Of a DNA stretch of 64,000 bases, positions 40,311-53,600 are shown one piece after another. The notes beneath the pieces are model-generated. The model saw only the letters and a program-made list of their open reading frames with translations. It had not been told where the DNA came from and ran no database searches. Positions within the stretch are counted from its first letter, which is position 1. Each line of letters begins with the position of its first letter. This DNA comes from Aphelocoma coerulescens (Eukaryota; Chordata; Aves; Passeriformes; Corvidae), in the NCBI RefSeq assembly GCF_041296385.1, contig NC_091015.1:59834345-59898344 (forward strand). Direction: 5' to 3'. Position numbers and translations under genes: made by a program.

Positions 40311-43300
40311 CTGATCTATGTATCAAAAAAAATCCATACAGTAAAAAATTGTAATTAACCCTTATTCAAAAGCCACAAACAAATCCACAAAGGTCAATAA
40401 TAATTTTATCTGCTGCACAATTATAATTGATTATAATATATATACACATGGTCAACTCATAGTAATTGCCCAGAACAAAAATTGAATCAAAGAGTCCCTT
40501 ACACCCAAACCACTTGTTCTCCTATCGCTTACAGACACTGCTTATGGAGCATAATAGCAGGTACATTGTCAGGAACACTTTAAAACTGTGCAGTGCAAAG
40601 ACACTGCTTTCAGTTCTGTTTTTAAAAAGAATGTAAGAAAAAGAGAAGCACAACATTTTTACTGAAAAGAATTTAACAAACCTCAGTTTGGTATGGAGGC
40701 TGGAATCAGTAGGGGAATACTGATGTAATGTTTCTTCCAGAAAACACTGAAGGAATAAAATTAAGCAATCAAAAACCTGAACTTCTGTAGAGTGAGAACT
40801 GCAGTGGTAGTTTCCAAGCCATTTAACATTCATTTCAGAAACTAAGAAAACTGTTGTCTTTATAACAATGTTCAAATCTTCTGAAACCTCATGGTCAGAA
40901 AATTACACAGCTTTTTGTTTCTATGAGTTTGATGAATCACAAAAATCTAGTGCAAATACTTTATTGCCCTTTAGCAAATAATTATTACTTTTCATCTGTT
41001 AAGACCACTACAAAATCACCTGACACTTAAGCCTACACCAGGTCCACTGAAAACCACGCAGTTTAGAACTTGCCAGAAATTGGTATTTTTCCCCTACTGT
41101 CTTTTTCAGATTCATTTCTATTATGTTTTCCTTTATTTATTCTATGTCATATAATGGGAAGGTTACATGGAAGACTTTTACCTAGAATTTAATTTTTTGT
41201 TTAACAATGAATTATGCTGATTTTAGCATTTCTTGAAAGAAATTAAGTGCACTACCCATGCAACCATTCTGTACTGAGAAAATTTCTGGCTGTAGAGAAA
41301 TACTCAGGATTTCCTGTTTTTCCTTCTTTTCGTTCATAGAGACAGAAACTTCACCCAAAGTCTTGTGACTTTTACCTGCCAGTTACAATACTTGCATGAT
41401 TATTTAATATATTTTAATGCCAATTTGAGGCTCCTATTCATTTCTCTGACTTGTTGATGTCACTGTGTTGGTAAGGTCCTTATTCTTATCCTGGACTTCA
41501 TATTTAAGAAACAAATCACTGGGAGTTTACTGTATTCGTTATTTTTGTTATGATTTTAATAATGGGACCAGTAAATTGTAAACCAAAATGTCAATAGTAG
41601 TGTATATTCAGTCCTTAATTTTTTTCTTTTGTAGCCTATCGGCTAATTGTGGTCTCTTATTTCATGGCTGTACAGTTAAGAAGGTAAATAACTGCCTCCT
41701 AACCACATTTTGCCAACATCCTCACTGAGAATACTCAGTATAAGGCTGTTATCCCTCTGAATATGAACTTCATAGCAAGTAATAATCAAGTATGTGGTCC
41801 AAATATATATTATTTTAGAATGCCTTAAAATATCTTTTTGTTACTGCTGTAGATGTCATTGTCTGGATATCAATGTGTTAACTGCTCAGCAACACATGCC
41901 TTTGAACTCTCGCTTTTCAAATGTTTATTAAGGGTAGTTAATTAATAAAGACTTTGCTAAAGAAAGTAGAGTAGTTCGTCTCTCTTCAAAGCAGAACATG
42001 TTTTTCTTGAAGAAACAGCCTCATTCAACATTTTTATGACGGAAAGGTTGCTTTGGGAGAAATGAATAGCAGGGGAGAGATTTACTTTCTAGAGATATTC
42101 TTTCATCCTCTTCATTCTATTCTTTCTTTTACAGAAAAGGTAATTATCTTTTTGCTTTCTTTTAATTTGTTTTTTTGGGGGTATTTTTGGATAAAACCTC
42201 AAAGACAAGTTCTAATTTCATTGCAAGATGTAAGGGTGGGAAAAAAATACACATGATTTTAAGATCTGGGATGCTTAAGGTAATCTCTCCATGGTGAAAA
42301 TCAACTATAGGAATTTTGTGGTTTTTCATAAATATATTTCCTTATTCTGAAATTCTAACAAAGGCCTTTGTACAGTAAGGAGGTATTAGCATGAAAATGC
42401 TAATGAGACTGACAAATCTACGTACCAGCTGCTGGAAAAAAAAATAATCAAGGGGAAAAAATAAACCACAGTGCAGGGAGTTTCTTGTTTTGTCTACCAG
42501 GAATCTGGTTTTTGCTTTTCAGTCTTATTAGCTTATATATCACTTCTGGTCCCTGTCTCTGCAGTGTGGTCTTGTTTACCCAGTTTTCTTTATGGATAGG
42601 GATATCACCTATGCACATTTCAATCACCATATTTCTTTGTCCATTGCGTCTAACGGGTCAGTGCATTTAAGTATAAGCTAAAACTAAATGGTGAAGGTCT
42701 TAAGTCCTGCGTGTATAGGATGACATGTGATAGCTAAAAATCAGGTTCAGATGCAAACTTAAAATATTCAGAATTAGGGTTTCAAAACATAGGTAAAAAG
42801 CAACAGTGACATCAGGGTAAGGATCCATACAACAGGTTTGCTTACAGACCAGATGCAGAAAATTTTGGAACTAGAACTGCCTTAGATATACTTGAATCTT
42901 TTATTTCAGAATTCCATAGAAGGATCTCTCCTTCAGTTTCTCTTGATTAGCACTGCACTTTCTCAGAAAAGGGCAGCCAACCAAATTATTAATAAAGATC
43001 CTGCTGAGTTACACCTGCAGCCCCACACTTACTTTTGGGGGATGTGACCAGGTGCCTACTAGGCTGCTGAGTGATCAAAGGAACAGGCAGCCCATCGCTC
43101 TGTCTGTAATCTAACACAGCATAGCACAAGAGAGGATATCATTACATTTTGCAATACATCAGGGACAGTAAAGAAATAGTCTTTCTGCTGAGCATTATGT
43201 AAACCCAGAGCTCTGGCTCTGCTCCAGCAGCTTATAGCATATACCTGCTGCCAGGCTATCTGTAAAGCTAACCAAAGTCCAGCTGTCCAGGAAACCAATG

Positions 43301-43853
43301 CTCTTGCTTTGCCTTGATTGAGCTGGCATCTCTGCATTAGAATCTGGGGTATGCATACATCCTCTGGGGACATTCCCTGTGCAGCATAGACACAGGTACT
43401 GTTTTGCTCTAGAGAGATACTGCAGATTTCTTCAGATGTCGAGCATTCAACAGCACTTAGTTAATATGCTGTAATAGTACTTCACAGAGCAATTATTAAA
43501 TTACTTTGTTCTACTGTAATGACCAATGATTAAACTTTCATAACACTGACATTACACACTATATTTATCAGTCTCCTATACTTATTAAATTATTGGGAGA
43601 GTGGGGAGGGATCTTAATAGGAGTGAATCTGTGCAATTATCTTTCAAGGTCAAAAACTGTCTCCCGCTGCAAAAGTAGACAAACCACATAAAAATTATTT
43701 AAGAAGTTTTTAATGTTTAATCTTTGCATTGTCTACATTGTCTAAAAACAAAGCTTGCATAGTTTTCTCAAACTTCTGCCTGACACCCAAAGAGAAACAC
43801 ACACACAGTCCCCTTTTCAGGGACTGAGGCACAGTATAGAAATAGTGAACTTG

Positions 43854-43940
43854 AAAATAAAATAAAATAAAATAAAATAAAATAAAATAAAATAAAATAA
43901 AATAAAATAAAATAAAATAAAATAAAATAAAATAAAATAA
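43854..43940. repeat. (AAAAT)n pentanucleotide microsatellite
   Basis: About 17 perfect AAAAT/AATAA units over 87 bases. The opposite strand reads ATTTT and creates an open Phe-Ile-Leu-Tyr repeat frame on the - strand (43710-43970) that is not a gene. It ends 41 bases before the 3' end of a CR1 element. Confidence 0.97.
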
Positions 43941-43981
43941 TGATACTGTAGGGACACTGGAAATTATCACATCTATTGTAG

Positions 43982-44262
43982 AGTCATAGAATAGTTTGGT
44001 TTGGAAGGGACCTTAAAGATTATCTAGTTCCAAGTACGGGGACACTTTCTACCAGACCAGATTGCTCAGAGCACCATCTAACCTGTCCCTGAACACTACT
44101 AGGGATGGGATAGCCACCACTTCTCTGGGAAGCCTGTTCCAGTGACTCACCCCCACAGTAAAGAATTTCTTCCTAATATCTGATTTAAACCTACCGTCTT
44201 GTAGTTTGAAGCCATTCGCCCTTGTGCTGTCACTATTTGCCCTTGTAAATGGTCTCTCTCCT
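43982..44262 (-). mobile_element. CR1 retrotransposon 3' end, - orientation
   Basis: On the + strand the block opens with the reversed CR1 terminus ('tcatagaatagtttggtt', then 'ggaagggaccttaaagat'). It continues through the 3' untranslated region, including a stretch like 'aagaatttcttcctaatatc' that is characteristic of avian CR1. The copy is 5'-truncated near 44262, as is normal for elements inserted by target-primed reverse transcription. Only the 3' untranslated region and the very end of ORF2 remain, so nothing functional is encoded. A 63-codon + strand frame starting at 44206 is an artefact of the repeat. Confidence 0.95.
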
Positions 44263-46676
44263 ATGGCAGCATGCTACACACGCTCTGAGCACATAGACAC
44301 TGATGTATATAACATACCAATCTGGAGGAAATCATTGGACAGAAATTCTTATACAGGAACTACTGCTCTGCTGAGAGATGTAATATTTAACAAATAATCC
44401 TAACAATTAAATTCATTTGCTTCAGCAAATAAGTTTGAAGCTTTAGATAACAAATGTACTCAGAATTTCCATTCCTTTCTATTTCCAAGGACAGATGCTT
44501 ACTCAAAATTCCCTGAAGTAATGGGGAATACAGCATGTAAAAGTTTAGAAACCATATTCTCTTGTTCCCTCACACATGTGCATTGTCTTGGTCACTGCAA
44601 CTCAACCTACGCCTCTGCAGAATTTGCATTACATACATGCTTATGACATTAATTCATGGATAATCTTCCATTTGGAAATTAGTTTGTGCATTCGTAATAA
44701 AAGCATGTGATGACCATTGTTTTGCTGAAGTCCACAACACCAAATTAATCCAAGCAACTCTGTTTCTTACCATATAAATAGCTCCCAAAGCAAAGAAATT
44801 CAGGGATCCATTAATATTAAGTCCCAAATTTTTGAACTCTGTTTATATTTTCCTGCAGCTCCATATACTGTGTAAGATATCTTAAATTTACAAGTACATT
44901 ATATCAATATGTCATCTATATTCTGTACATCTACTGTGTTTTGAACCAAACAGCTCATGATTGGTCATAAAATCTCTGTTCCTGTACCTTTGTCACAGAA
45001 AACGTCCTAAATTTTTTTTGTGCAAAGAATATTCTTTCAAATTGTATTTACATTTTGGAAAAGTACCTGAATATTTAAGGATTTTATTGCTCCTTCTCCT
45101 TGCCAACAGCTGCTGTCCTTGTGTGCTTCAGAGCTATTCCATTAGACATCCTTGTATCACTGCTTCAAGGGAAAAGAGAGGAAAAAGCCAGCCAAGTCAC
45201 AGTCCTATTACAATGCTGATTTCTGGAAGGCTTGAGAGCTTCATTAAGTACCTTGCAACCACAGCATGCTGGGGGAGTTTTAGTCTGTTAGCCACTTATC
45301 AGAGAAACAACTGAATGGGTATTTAAAATTTTAAAAAATGAAAAAAAAAAGACTCAGAGTTCTTTGAGGAAAAGGAAAAAAAAAAAAAAAAAAAAAAAGG
45401 AAGCCAAAAATGACATTAAATTATTAAATTATTTTATACAAAACATCTCTGAAAGGAATAGAAATTTTCTCAATTTTCAGGTTCTGGATTTGGCAAACAG
45501 GAGGCAAACTGTCAGGAACCCCATAGAGACAGAAGGACTTGAAAAGAAGCACAATACAAAGTAGGCCAGCTACCCAAAGTGTAACTACAAACAGTAGAAT
45601 TAATCCACATCACAGGTCATCACAGTACAACCTCTTTGGAACACTCTCATAAACTGTGGAGCTACTGACTCTGCATGTCCATTAGTGTGTATATGCACAA
45701 AGTTAAAATAACGACACAGTTAAATAGATTCTGTCCTTAACTGCAATTCACTCTGTAGCTGGAAGACTGAGCATGGCATATTCATGGCATTTTAGAAAAG
45801 GCAGAACGTTTTTTGCACCATTACACAATTTGACATATTTTCTACAAGCCCAAGCACTTCTTATATAGCATAGTAACATGAATATCAGATTATAGAAAAA
45901 AATAAAACATTGCAGAGAGCAAAACCAAGCAAAATAACTTCAAAAGGGTGGTGGAAAGGAGAATAGGTCTTAATTGTAAGGAGCCTTGCAGAACTCTAAA
46001 GGATTTTTAAACTAGGGGAAAAAATCCTCCATGTCATTCACAGGCTTTTAACTTTCCTTTGATGAAGAGGAATACTTGAAAGCCTCCTTGTAGCATCTCT
46101 TTTTTAATAAAATGAAATACTTGTCTCCAGTATGTTCTTGTAGGGCCATGACTGTCTAATCCCTCCTTTGTTTCCCTGTGCCACTTCCAGAATATTTCTT
46201 GACACTTCCATCTTTAATATCAGCATAAACTAAAAAGATTCAGGGTACGGTAATTACAGTTTCAAGTACTCTTCAGGAGAAGCATCAAAGAATTTGCTGA
46301 AAAAAAGAAATGCATTTTTTTCTAATATCCCTGAAGCTCTACTGAATTCTTCGTGGTGTGACAGTGTGACTGGTTTTGCGGCAATCCCCTTTCTTCAAGC
46401 CCACTCTTGGTCTATGTAGCTATGCAGGTGACCCAGAAAATGTACAAGAATCAGTTTTATGTTCTCTAATATACTTGATATTTTTAAATGCATTTTGAAC
46501 AGGAGAATTGTGGAACAACCTCAACAATGCAGCATGTTCTTCTCAGCCAAACCTAAGAACTACTTATAGCTATTCCTGCTACCCCAGTGGGTAAAAAATC
46601 CAACTGTTATTAAGATATTCAAACACCAGCTGCCTTAAAATGACTGGCTCTCTGCATAGGGGAGAGCGGTGGATAC
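44263..46676. other. Anonymous AT-rich noncoding DNA
   Basis: No gene is supported. A 117-codon + strand frame (44961-45314) has no recognisable domain. A 23-base poly(A) run lies at 45376-45398. No retrogene body or polyadenylation signal was recognised in front of it. Confidence 0.65.
45376..45398. repeat. Poly(A) run of 23
   Basis: Uninterrupted A23 within a purine-rich stretch (about 45339-45412). It gives a poly-Lys frame that is not a protein. Confidence 0.9.
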
Positions 46677-46790
46677 AGAATCATAGAAGAGTTTGTGTTG
46701 GAAAGGACCTACAAAGTTCTTCCAGTCCAATCCCCATACAAGGAGCAGGGACATGATAGACATTGGATCGAAGTCTGGTTATAAATACTA
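46677..46790 (-). mobile_element. CR1 3' end fragment, - orientation, diverged
   Basis: Starts on the + strand with the reversed CR1 terminus ('tcatagaagag', 'ttggaaaggacct') and keeps a 'ccagtccaatccc' stretch of the 3' untranslated region before similarity is lost near 46790. It is short and more diverged than the copy at 43982. It lies immediately left of a CR1 piece in the other orientation. Confidence 0.88.
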
Positions 46791-46821
46791 TCCTTCAAGA
46801 GAAAATAGTGCTCCATAGTAT

Positions 46822-47700
46822 TTTACATCTCCATCGGTGACCTGGACAACAGGAGACTTGGAAGCAAGTTTTTGGACGACACCAAGCTTAGTGGAGTTGT
46901 TCCTACACCAGGGGGCTTGGTGCACCATTCAGAGAGATCCCAATATACTGAAAAAATGTGCTAGCATGAACCTCATGAAGTCTGACAAGTGCAAATGCAC
47001 ACTTTGGCACCCGTGATAGAAATAAACCCATGACCCAGTATAGACTGTAGACTGGTTGGGTGGGTAGCAGCTATGCCCTCGCATAGAGAAAAGGATCTGG
47101 GGGGGTTCTTGGCTGAGGGTGAGCAGTGTTCCCTTGCAAGGGATACAGACTAACCACATAGTGGGCTGCATCAGCGAAAGCATAGCAAGCAACTCAACAG
47201 AGGGTTATTACTTCCCTTTATTTGGTATCTATAAGGGTGCATCTGGAACCCTTTCTCCAGTTTCAAGTCTCCTAGCACATCAACAAACTGCTGAGTCCAG
47301 TGGAGCATAACTAAAATGGTTAAGGACCAGAGCATATGGTAGTTGAACAGTGACAAAGATAATTGGTTTCGTTTACCCTGAAGAAAGCTGAGGTAGAGAT
47401 TTAATTGCCCCCTTCAACTACCTAAAGAGTGGCTGCAGAGAAGACAGAGCAGTACAATGAAAGCACGAGTAGTAACAGTAAAAGGTTGCTTCTTGAAAAT
47501 AAGAAAATAGCAATAATGAGAGGTGCAACACTGGAACAAGGTGCTCAGAGAGTCTGTGGAAACTCCATGCCTGGAAATTTTCAAATCTCAGTCACTGAAG
47601 CAAAATATTCTAGCTTGGAAGCTGTTCCTGCTTTGAGTGGGAGTTTGGGCTATGATCTCCAGAAGCCCCTATACCAACCCAAATATTTTTTATTCTAAAA
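46822..47700 (+). pseudogene. CR1 ORF2 C-terminal part and 3' UTR, decayed
   Basis: A + strand CR1 piece covering the end of the reverse transcriptase gene and the 3' untranslated region. At about 46834-46890 one frame reads Gly-Asp-Leu-Asp, then Phe-Leu-Asp-Asp-Thr-Lys-Leu (codons from 46869). This corresponds to the CR1 (Y/F)-A-D-D catalytic box with Ala changed to Leu. Downstream come blocks with the CR1 order: 'gggctgcatca' near 47162, 'tgaagaaagctgag' near 47379, 'ggtgctcagagag' near 47540, and 'ataccaacccaaat' near 47671, just before the decayed terminus. Frames are broken throughout by stops and indels, so no protein is made. The complete ORF2 would supply endonuclease and reverse transcriptase for CR1 copying. 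The copy is 5'-truncated and older-looking than the 43982 fragment. Confidence 0.9.
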
Positions 47701-50607
47701 TCCTATTGCAATCTTGTAGGAATAATGTCCACCAATTTATAGCTCTTGTTCCTCCGGGAAGCAGGCCTGATGGACTTCTTTATGTTAAGTCAGACTATTC
47801 CTTAAACCATAAATATTACAATTGTTTACTATCCCTTTGGCCCTCATGAGGGTCTCTGTCTGATGGCAAAATATACAGCTGGTGAGTCCAGTGTGCTTAC
47901 AGAAATGGCTTGCACACTGAAAGTGGGAGAATAGATCAGGAAATAAAAGAAACTAGTAGAATTTACAATGCTTAGCTGAATGCCTTATCTATTGAGGAAG
48001 AGAGATCAGTTAAAATTAATTGCTGCAAAAGTCCACTCTCCTTTCAGCTGGACAATAGGAAGACAGAATGTCTGGAAGAGGAAGAAACTCCCTCTTGCAA
48101 TCCCTGTCATTCCTTCTGCCTTTTCCACTTGAAACTTCTGCAACGGGCAATAGATCTTTCACCCCAGGAGACAAAGTGGGGACATACTGTGAGACAGCCT
48201 TTTCTTTCAAGGTAGAAGTGGAAAGGTGATGGATTTTCAAAGATTTAGGAGCCCATCATCACTAGCCCCTATCTCCATTAGGACAGATAATGAATGGAAA
48301 TGAAATGAACTCTAATGAAGCCTTCACTTTCTTCTGTCTCAGAGCTGGCTGCTCAAAGGATGTTCAGATATCTCTGAGCAAAGAGCTATGAGGTCCTGGG
48401 TTTCTGGGCTCACTTTCTTCTTTACAAGGGCCATTACACTCATCTGAGTGGTTCATTTGTTATTCTTGTCACTTAAAGGCTTATATAATGGGGGTTATCA
48501 TTACAAAAGGGGGTCACTAGTGTCCTAAATTATGTTCTCTCCACTTAATATGTCAGCTTAGTGCTTGCAAAAGTGGTTAACACTTTAATTATTTTTTTCC
48601 TTCCATAAATTTTGTTACCCAGGTAGTCTAGGCAAGAAATTTAATTGTCCAGGAAGGTGGCTAGATTGGCCAAAATACACAGGTTCTTCAAGTGTGAAAA
48701 TGAGCTTATCTCCAGGGAATATATTTAAACCTCATGACTTCAATGTCTGTGATAGTTATACCTCCTGGGGAAACTATATACAAGAGTCCTTTAGAAATAA
48801 AACAGCAACATGACAAAAAACCCTGTTGGTGCATAAAGTGACTCATATTATTGAAGAGCAGGCAATATTGACAGATAAGAATATTTTGGTAAATGTGGAA
48901 AAGATCCAAGAAGGTCTTTTGACAGAGACCCTGTTCTCTTCCAACCTCTTCTCATACTTACTGTTTGCTTTTCTTATTATTATGAAGATGGCTTTGTTTC
49001 CATATCTGAAAGCAAAACTATGTTTGGAAAATTCCAGACGGACCTTTTAGTTCATGCATTTGCTTCAGGCTTAACAGATGAAAAGCTTCTCTAGTACTCT
49101 GTAGGCGGAAATCTGTTTTCACAGGAAATGTTTATTTGGATATGTACAACTGAGCTAAACTAAACTAAAATGGCAATAACATTCAATAACTGTACACATT
49201 TTTGATGCTGGGTTTAGAAGGAAATTGTTGAGTCACCATCATGGATGAAAACCTGACACAGAAAATTGCTGTGAGCAGACAATGAGGCAACAAATATTTA
49301 AAAATTGAAAGATGCCATTGACAGTAGCTTAATAGGTGTATATCTGTTCCTAGGGTAAGTTACAAAATCCTTGTGACAATACTACTAGTTTCAAAAATCA
49401 AAGAAAATTAATTTTGAATAGAAGTTTAAAATTAAGAACAAGACCAAGCACTTGTCTTTGTTTTTGGTAGTCCTGTGTATCTGACAATCTTTGTTAAGAG
49501 TTGAGAATTCAGTTACCCAGAGTCTGTGTCCTGTACCATTTCAAATTCTTTCAGCTCTGTGTGCATCTCTAAAAACATGTGGGTCTACTATACCCCATCA
49601 TCAGCCCCATCCATATGGACCAGAAGCCCTTCTGTCCCTGGTGCTATTGTGCAGTGGACTGCCGTGTAAGCACTCAAACCATTTCCCAGGTGTGTAGCAC
49701 AAAATAAGAACTTTGGGGAAAATGTTTCTATTTTTTAGCCTAAAGAAAATGATAAAACCAGTCTCTTTCCCATAAAATCTTAAGACTCTGCTCCTACAAA
49801 AGATATTTGTGTAGCTTGTTTCAACTTCAAAACAATTATGTACATAGATAAAATCTTTCTTATACTACAGGATTTCTGAAATTTAGACTTAAATTAAAGT
49901 ATTTATACTTGGGTTCTTTGCATATTTCAGATGGGATGCTGAAACTAAACTATCAGTTTCATCTGTGATTCTAGCCAAATATTTTTTTTCTGTTTTGGCC
50001 ATTGCAATATTAACCTGTCAATAAGTATTTCAGCATTGTGGAAAAAGGAGGTTCACACTGTTTTTACTGCATCCTTCTTTAAGCTTAACCTTTAAGGTTT
50101 TCAATCACTGGTTGCAGGAGCCATATATCAGGATTAATGTTGCATAACTCAGATGAAATGCTTCAGAGAAAAGTAGAATAAAGATAAAATCACATGGGAT
50201 TCAGAATCATTACTGCCACTACATTTTGCCAGTGATTGGGCAATTTAGGATCTCTGCAACCACTAGGAATGAATTCTTTGTGTTCAAATCCAGACTTGTA
50301 TCAAGAATTAGTTATGGTGTGTCAGTTTTATATCCACTATTAAGCTAATTTTGAAATGTATATTTGTTGTGTTATTCCAGATTTAATCAGGAATGCCAAT
50401 TATCCCATACAACTTGTAACAGAAATTTTGACATATAGTTTGATTGTTTGAATGAGATCTAATCTGAAACCAGAGAAGTTCTCTGCTGAGTTTTGCTAAA
50501 CTAATTCAAATTTTCCCAGTTTTGAAACTTCCCTTTCATTTGTTTTAAATTCTGTTTAGTAATTTTAATACTGAAGTATAGGGGTTTTTTGAGTTTTTTT
50601 TTTTTTT
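47701..50607. other. Anonymous AT-rich noncoding DNA
   Basis: No gene or recognisable repeat. Open frames are at most 74 codons and none has a domain. It ends at a poly(T) run (50594-50607) that touches a perfect hairpin. Confidence 0.65.
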
Positions 50608-50634
50608 AAAGGGCTACAAGACATGTAGCCCTTT
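50608..50634. other. Perfect 11-bp inverted repeat with 5-nt loop
   Basis: Left arm 50608-50618 (AAAGGGCTACA), loop 50619-50623 (AGACA), right arm 50624-50634 (the exact reverse complement). A run of 14 T precedes it on the + strand, so on the - strand the hairpin is followed by 14 A. Function unknown. Confidence 0.9.
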
Positions 50635-53600
50635 CTGAAGGGGAAAACAAACAACCTTCTTCATTACTCTTCTCTTCTGGGGCTTGGAGTACTTCCCAAG
50701 TTCTTAAAAAACATTTATGAAAACAGTATGAACAAAGTCTTTAGGAAAGAATCATTTTGCTCAATTTCATATGCCAAAGATGTTTAACAGAAGCTTCTAG
50801 CTATCTGATTTGTCTCTCCCTGCTGCCCTCTGCCTAAATGTCCCTCACAGACAGCCAGTCTCAACCTCTTCATTTTCTCTGCTGTTCTTCCAAAATTTTC
50901 ACCTAGAAGAAGCTGGACATCCTCACTATGATCACACTTGACAGGGAAGCATTGGAGGACTCCAAATCAGGCCTGCAGGTTGGCTGGAAGGCAGACAGCT
51001 GTGTGAGGTTTGAAGCCTCAGAGAAAGAAGAACTACATCTGCAGCCTGGAGAATCTTCCTGTTTTGCCAGGGCTTCTCAGCCATACCAGAAGGCAGCACT
51101 GTGCCATTTCTATTCACTCTACCCTGTCTGAACAAGGACATGTTAAAGATGAATCCCTAGCCATAGCTTCGTATTTTACAGTTTCATTGGTTTGTTTTAG
51201 TCATAATCTTACAAATTTTAGATTTGAATTTAAGAGAACTAGCTCACAATTCTATTTTGCTCCTAAGTAAGTCCTTTAATATAATGTTGGGTTATTAATA
51301 GACTGCTTCCTCACAGCCAGAGCCAGCTGTCAAAAAAGGACTGGCTGAAGCCCAAGGGCTGTCACGTGTGATGTGCAATTGATTGTGTGATTCAGTTGAG
51401 CAGTGAGAGACAACAAGGCAAGTGTTAGTGAGAGATAACATATGCTTTGTGAGGGTTGTCAGAAAGAAGGTGAAGCCTTGTCCTTGCAACATGTGGTGTG
51501 TGTTATCATGTATTAACACAAGCCTTGATATATTTCAGAGTGACTAAAAAGCATGTAAATAAAAAAACCCACCTATATATTAGTGGATAAATCACTAATG
51601 AAAAACTGAGAATCTGAAGCACTTTCAAGAAGTGTTTTCCCTTGAGCTGTGGGAGAAACTGAGAAACAGTTAGGCTTCTCATGTTTATGTCATATGTGTA
51701 GATTGTTTTTTCTTCTACATGCTTCAAATTTTTATGCTGCCGCCTTTATGGCTTTGAAATGAGAAAAGAGCTATGGATTAATACCCAGAGGTTTAAAATT
51801 CTACTTTCAAGTTACAATACAGAATAAATATTATATTCAAGCTAATGAATATTTAAGTAATTTTAAAATAGTTTGTATAATAGCAGCTGAGTTATTTTTA
51901 AGAGAGCTTGTATGATGAAAATCTCAGTCTTTAGCTATTCAAATATTTCTCCTTAAGCCTTCTCGTGCTCCAAAGGAGAAAATTTTGAAAATGAACAACT
52001 GTAACTGTCCTTTACTTTCATATACTTACATGAGCATGCTTCCTTCAGAGTAGATGATGAAAAGCTAAGACAGCATTCTAATGTTCATGTATTTATTTAT
52101 TCATCCCAGTTAAGCATTTGTGTAATACTTTCTTTTGTCTAAATTAATGTATTTTACATACCTTACATTATGGAATCAAGATTACCTATAGGAAACATCT
52201 TTTTTCCCCTTGTTTTAAACTGTGAGTCTCAGCATGTTCCCACAAAACCACTTTCATATTTTTAATATTTTCAGTGAGGAAGGTATGTGAGAGATCATTC
52301 AATAAGCATGTGTACAGGGAAACAGCTTCCATTAAATCCCTGAGCCAAGTTCAGCAGCTTACCATGAGTTGTTCAAAATCATCAGTTAGTGCTAAGTCCC
52401 AGAGAAAGATTCCCAAATAGATTCTCTGTGCAATGCCAAAATCATTGAAAACAAAATATAACAAGAAAAAAAAGAAAATGTGATTGCAAACTCAAGTCAT
52501 AAACCAACTGTGCTGGAACAGTAAGATGAAGAGATATTCAGGAAAAAAAAATTCTGTCCTGGCATAAATCACATTATCTAGTCACACCGTTCTCATGACA
52601 ATATAGGTCCATCTTATATATAGGACTGAAATATAGGATTGAAAAAGCAGCTTCCCTCAGAGACATGACTAAAAGTTGCAATTGCCCATATCAGAGACAT
52701 ATGTTCCACCAAATTCTAAAAGTTATAGTATTTCACCATCTCCAACTTTTCTCATCTGAACTTGTTTCCAAATAATTTATGGGGAAATTAAGCCTATGAT
52801 GAACACCCCCCGCGATGTACGCACATCCATTAGTCTGACAGCTGGCTCAGAGAACAAGGAGCAAATGTATATTGACCTACTTTTTACTGGCAATATATTA
52901 ATGAAGCCAAACAGCTGTGGTTGTTTATAACATTAGAATATGCAAATTAGTTTTCCTCATGCCTACAAATGTGCTTGATATTTTACATAATGCCCAGATC
53001 ATGCATTTTTAAGACTCCATACCTGGTTCTCAATGCAAAAATCTGTAATACACACTGCATGCAGTCTTAGGTTTCCTGAGCCAGGGAAGCAGGATTGCTT
53101 TTTTTTGCTTTCTAGATAGATGCAAATAAAGCTTTTCTTTTGTAAGAATTAACTAAACACACTGCACTTCTTCATAGATTTGTACATTTGGAGATGCAGT
53201 CTCTTCTGCATCTGCACACAGAAATTCATTATTAGGAGGAATCATAGGCAACTGGTTCCAGGTGAGCTGTTGTTCCACAGTGCTCAAACTCTGCATTTCT
53301 GAATTATGACCTAGCATGACAGTTCTAACTTACAACTCTTTGTCCTGCCTTTTCATTCTTAAAATCACAGGGGCATTGAAAAGCCTCTCATTTTATTAGG
53401 ATTCACACTTTTTATGCTGTTGTGAATCTGGCCCTAAGCACTGCATAACAGCTCATCAGTATCAGAAAGATCAGATCTCCCTTACTGCTTTACCATTGTA
53501 ATTCAAAGGCAGTACAAAACCATCCAGCTGGCATTGGAGCTATGAATCCTGAGAGTCTGTTTGACATCAGGTGATGTCTTCTTCATGTTTCAACGCAACC

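Larger units (their letters stand above)
35839..43853. other. Anonymous AT-rich noncoding DNA
   Basis: No gene or interspersed repeat is supported. The longest open frame is 117 codons (40522-40875, - strand) and shows no motif. Landmarks are the G-rich tract at 39768-39796 and five CTG units at 40295-40309. The part at 43030-43380 is slightly GC-richer and has a 104-codon - strand frame without recognisable features. Confidence 0.65.

Noticed and set aside
40522..40875. 117-codon - strand open frame
   Set aside because: No domain and no initiation or splice context. Its composition is that of the surrounding AT-rich DNA.
43059..43373. 104-codon - strand frame in a slightly GC-richer stretch
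   Set aside because: No family resemblance. The higher G+C alone reduces stop frequency.
43710..43970. 86-codon - strand frame with a repeating Phe-Ile-Leu-Tyr unit
   Set aside because: It is the translated (AAAAT) microsatellite.
44961..45314. 117-codon + strand open frame
   Set aside because: No recognisable family. Leu/Ser-rich low-information sequence that suits a chance frame.
45339..45412. Poly(A) tail of a processed pseudogene
   Set aside because: No polyadenylation signal at the expected distance and no recognisable retrogene body upstream.
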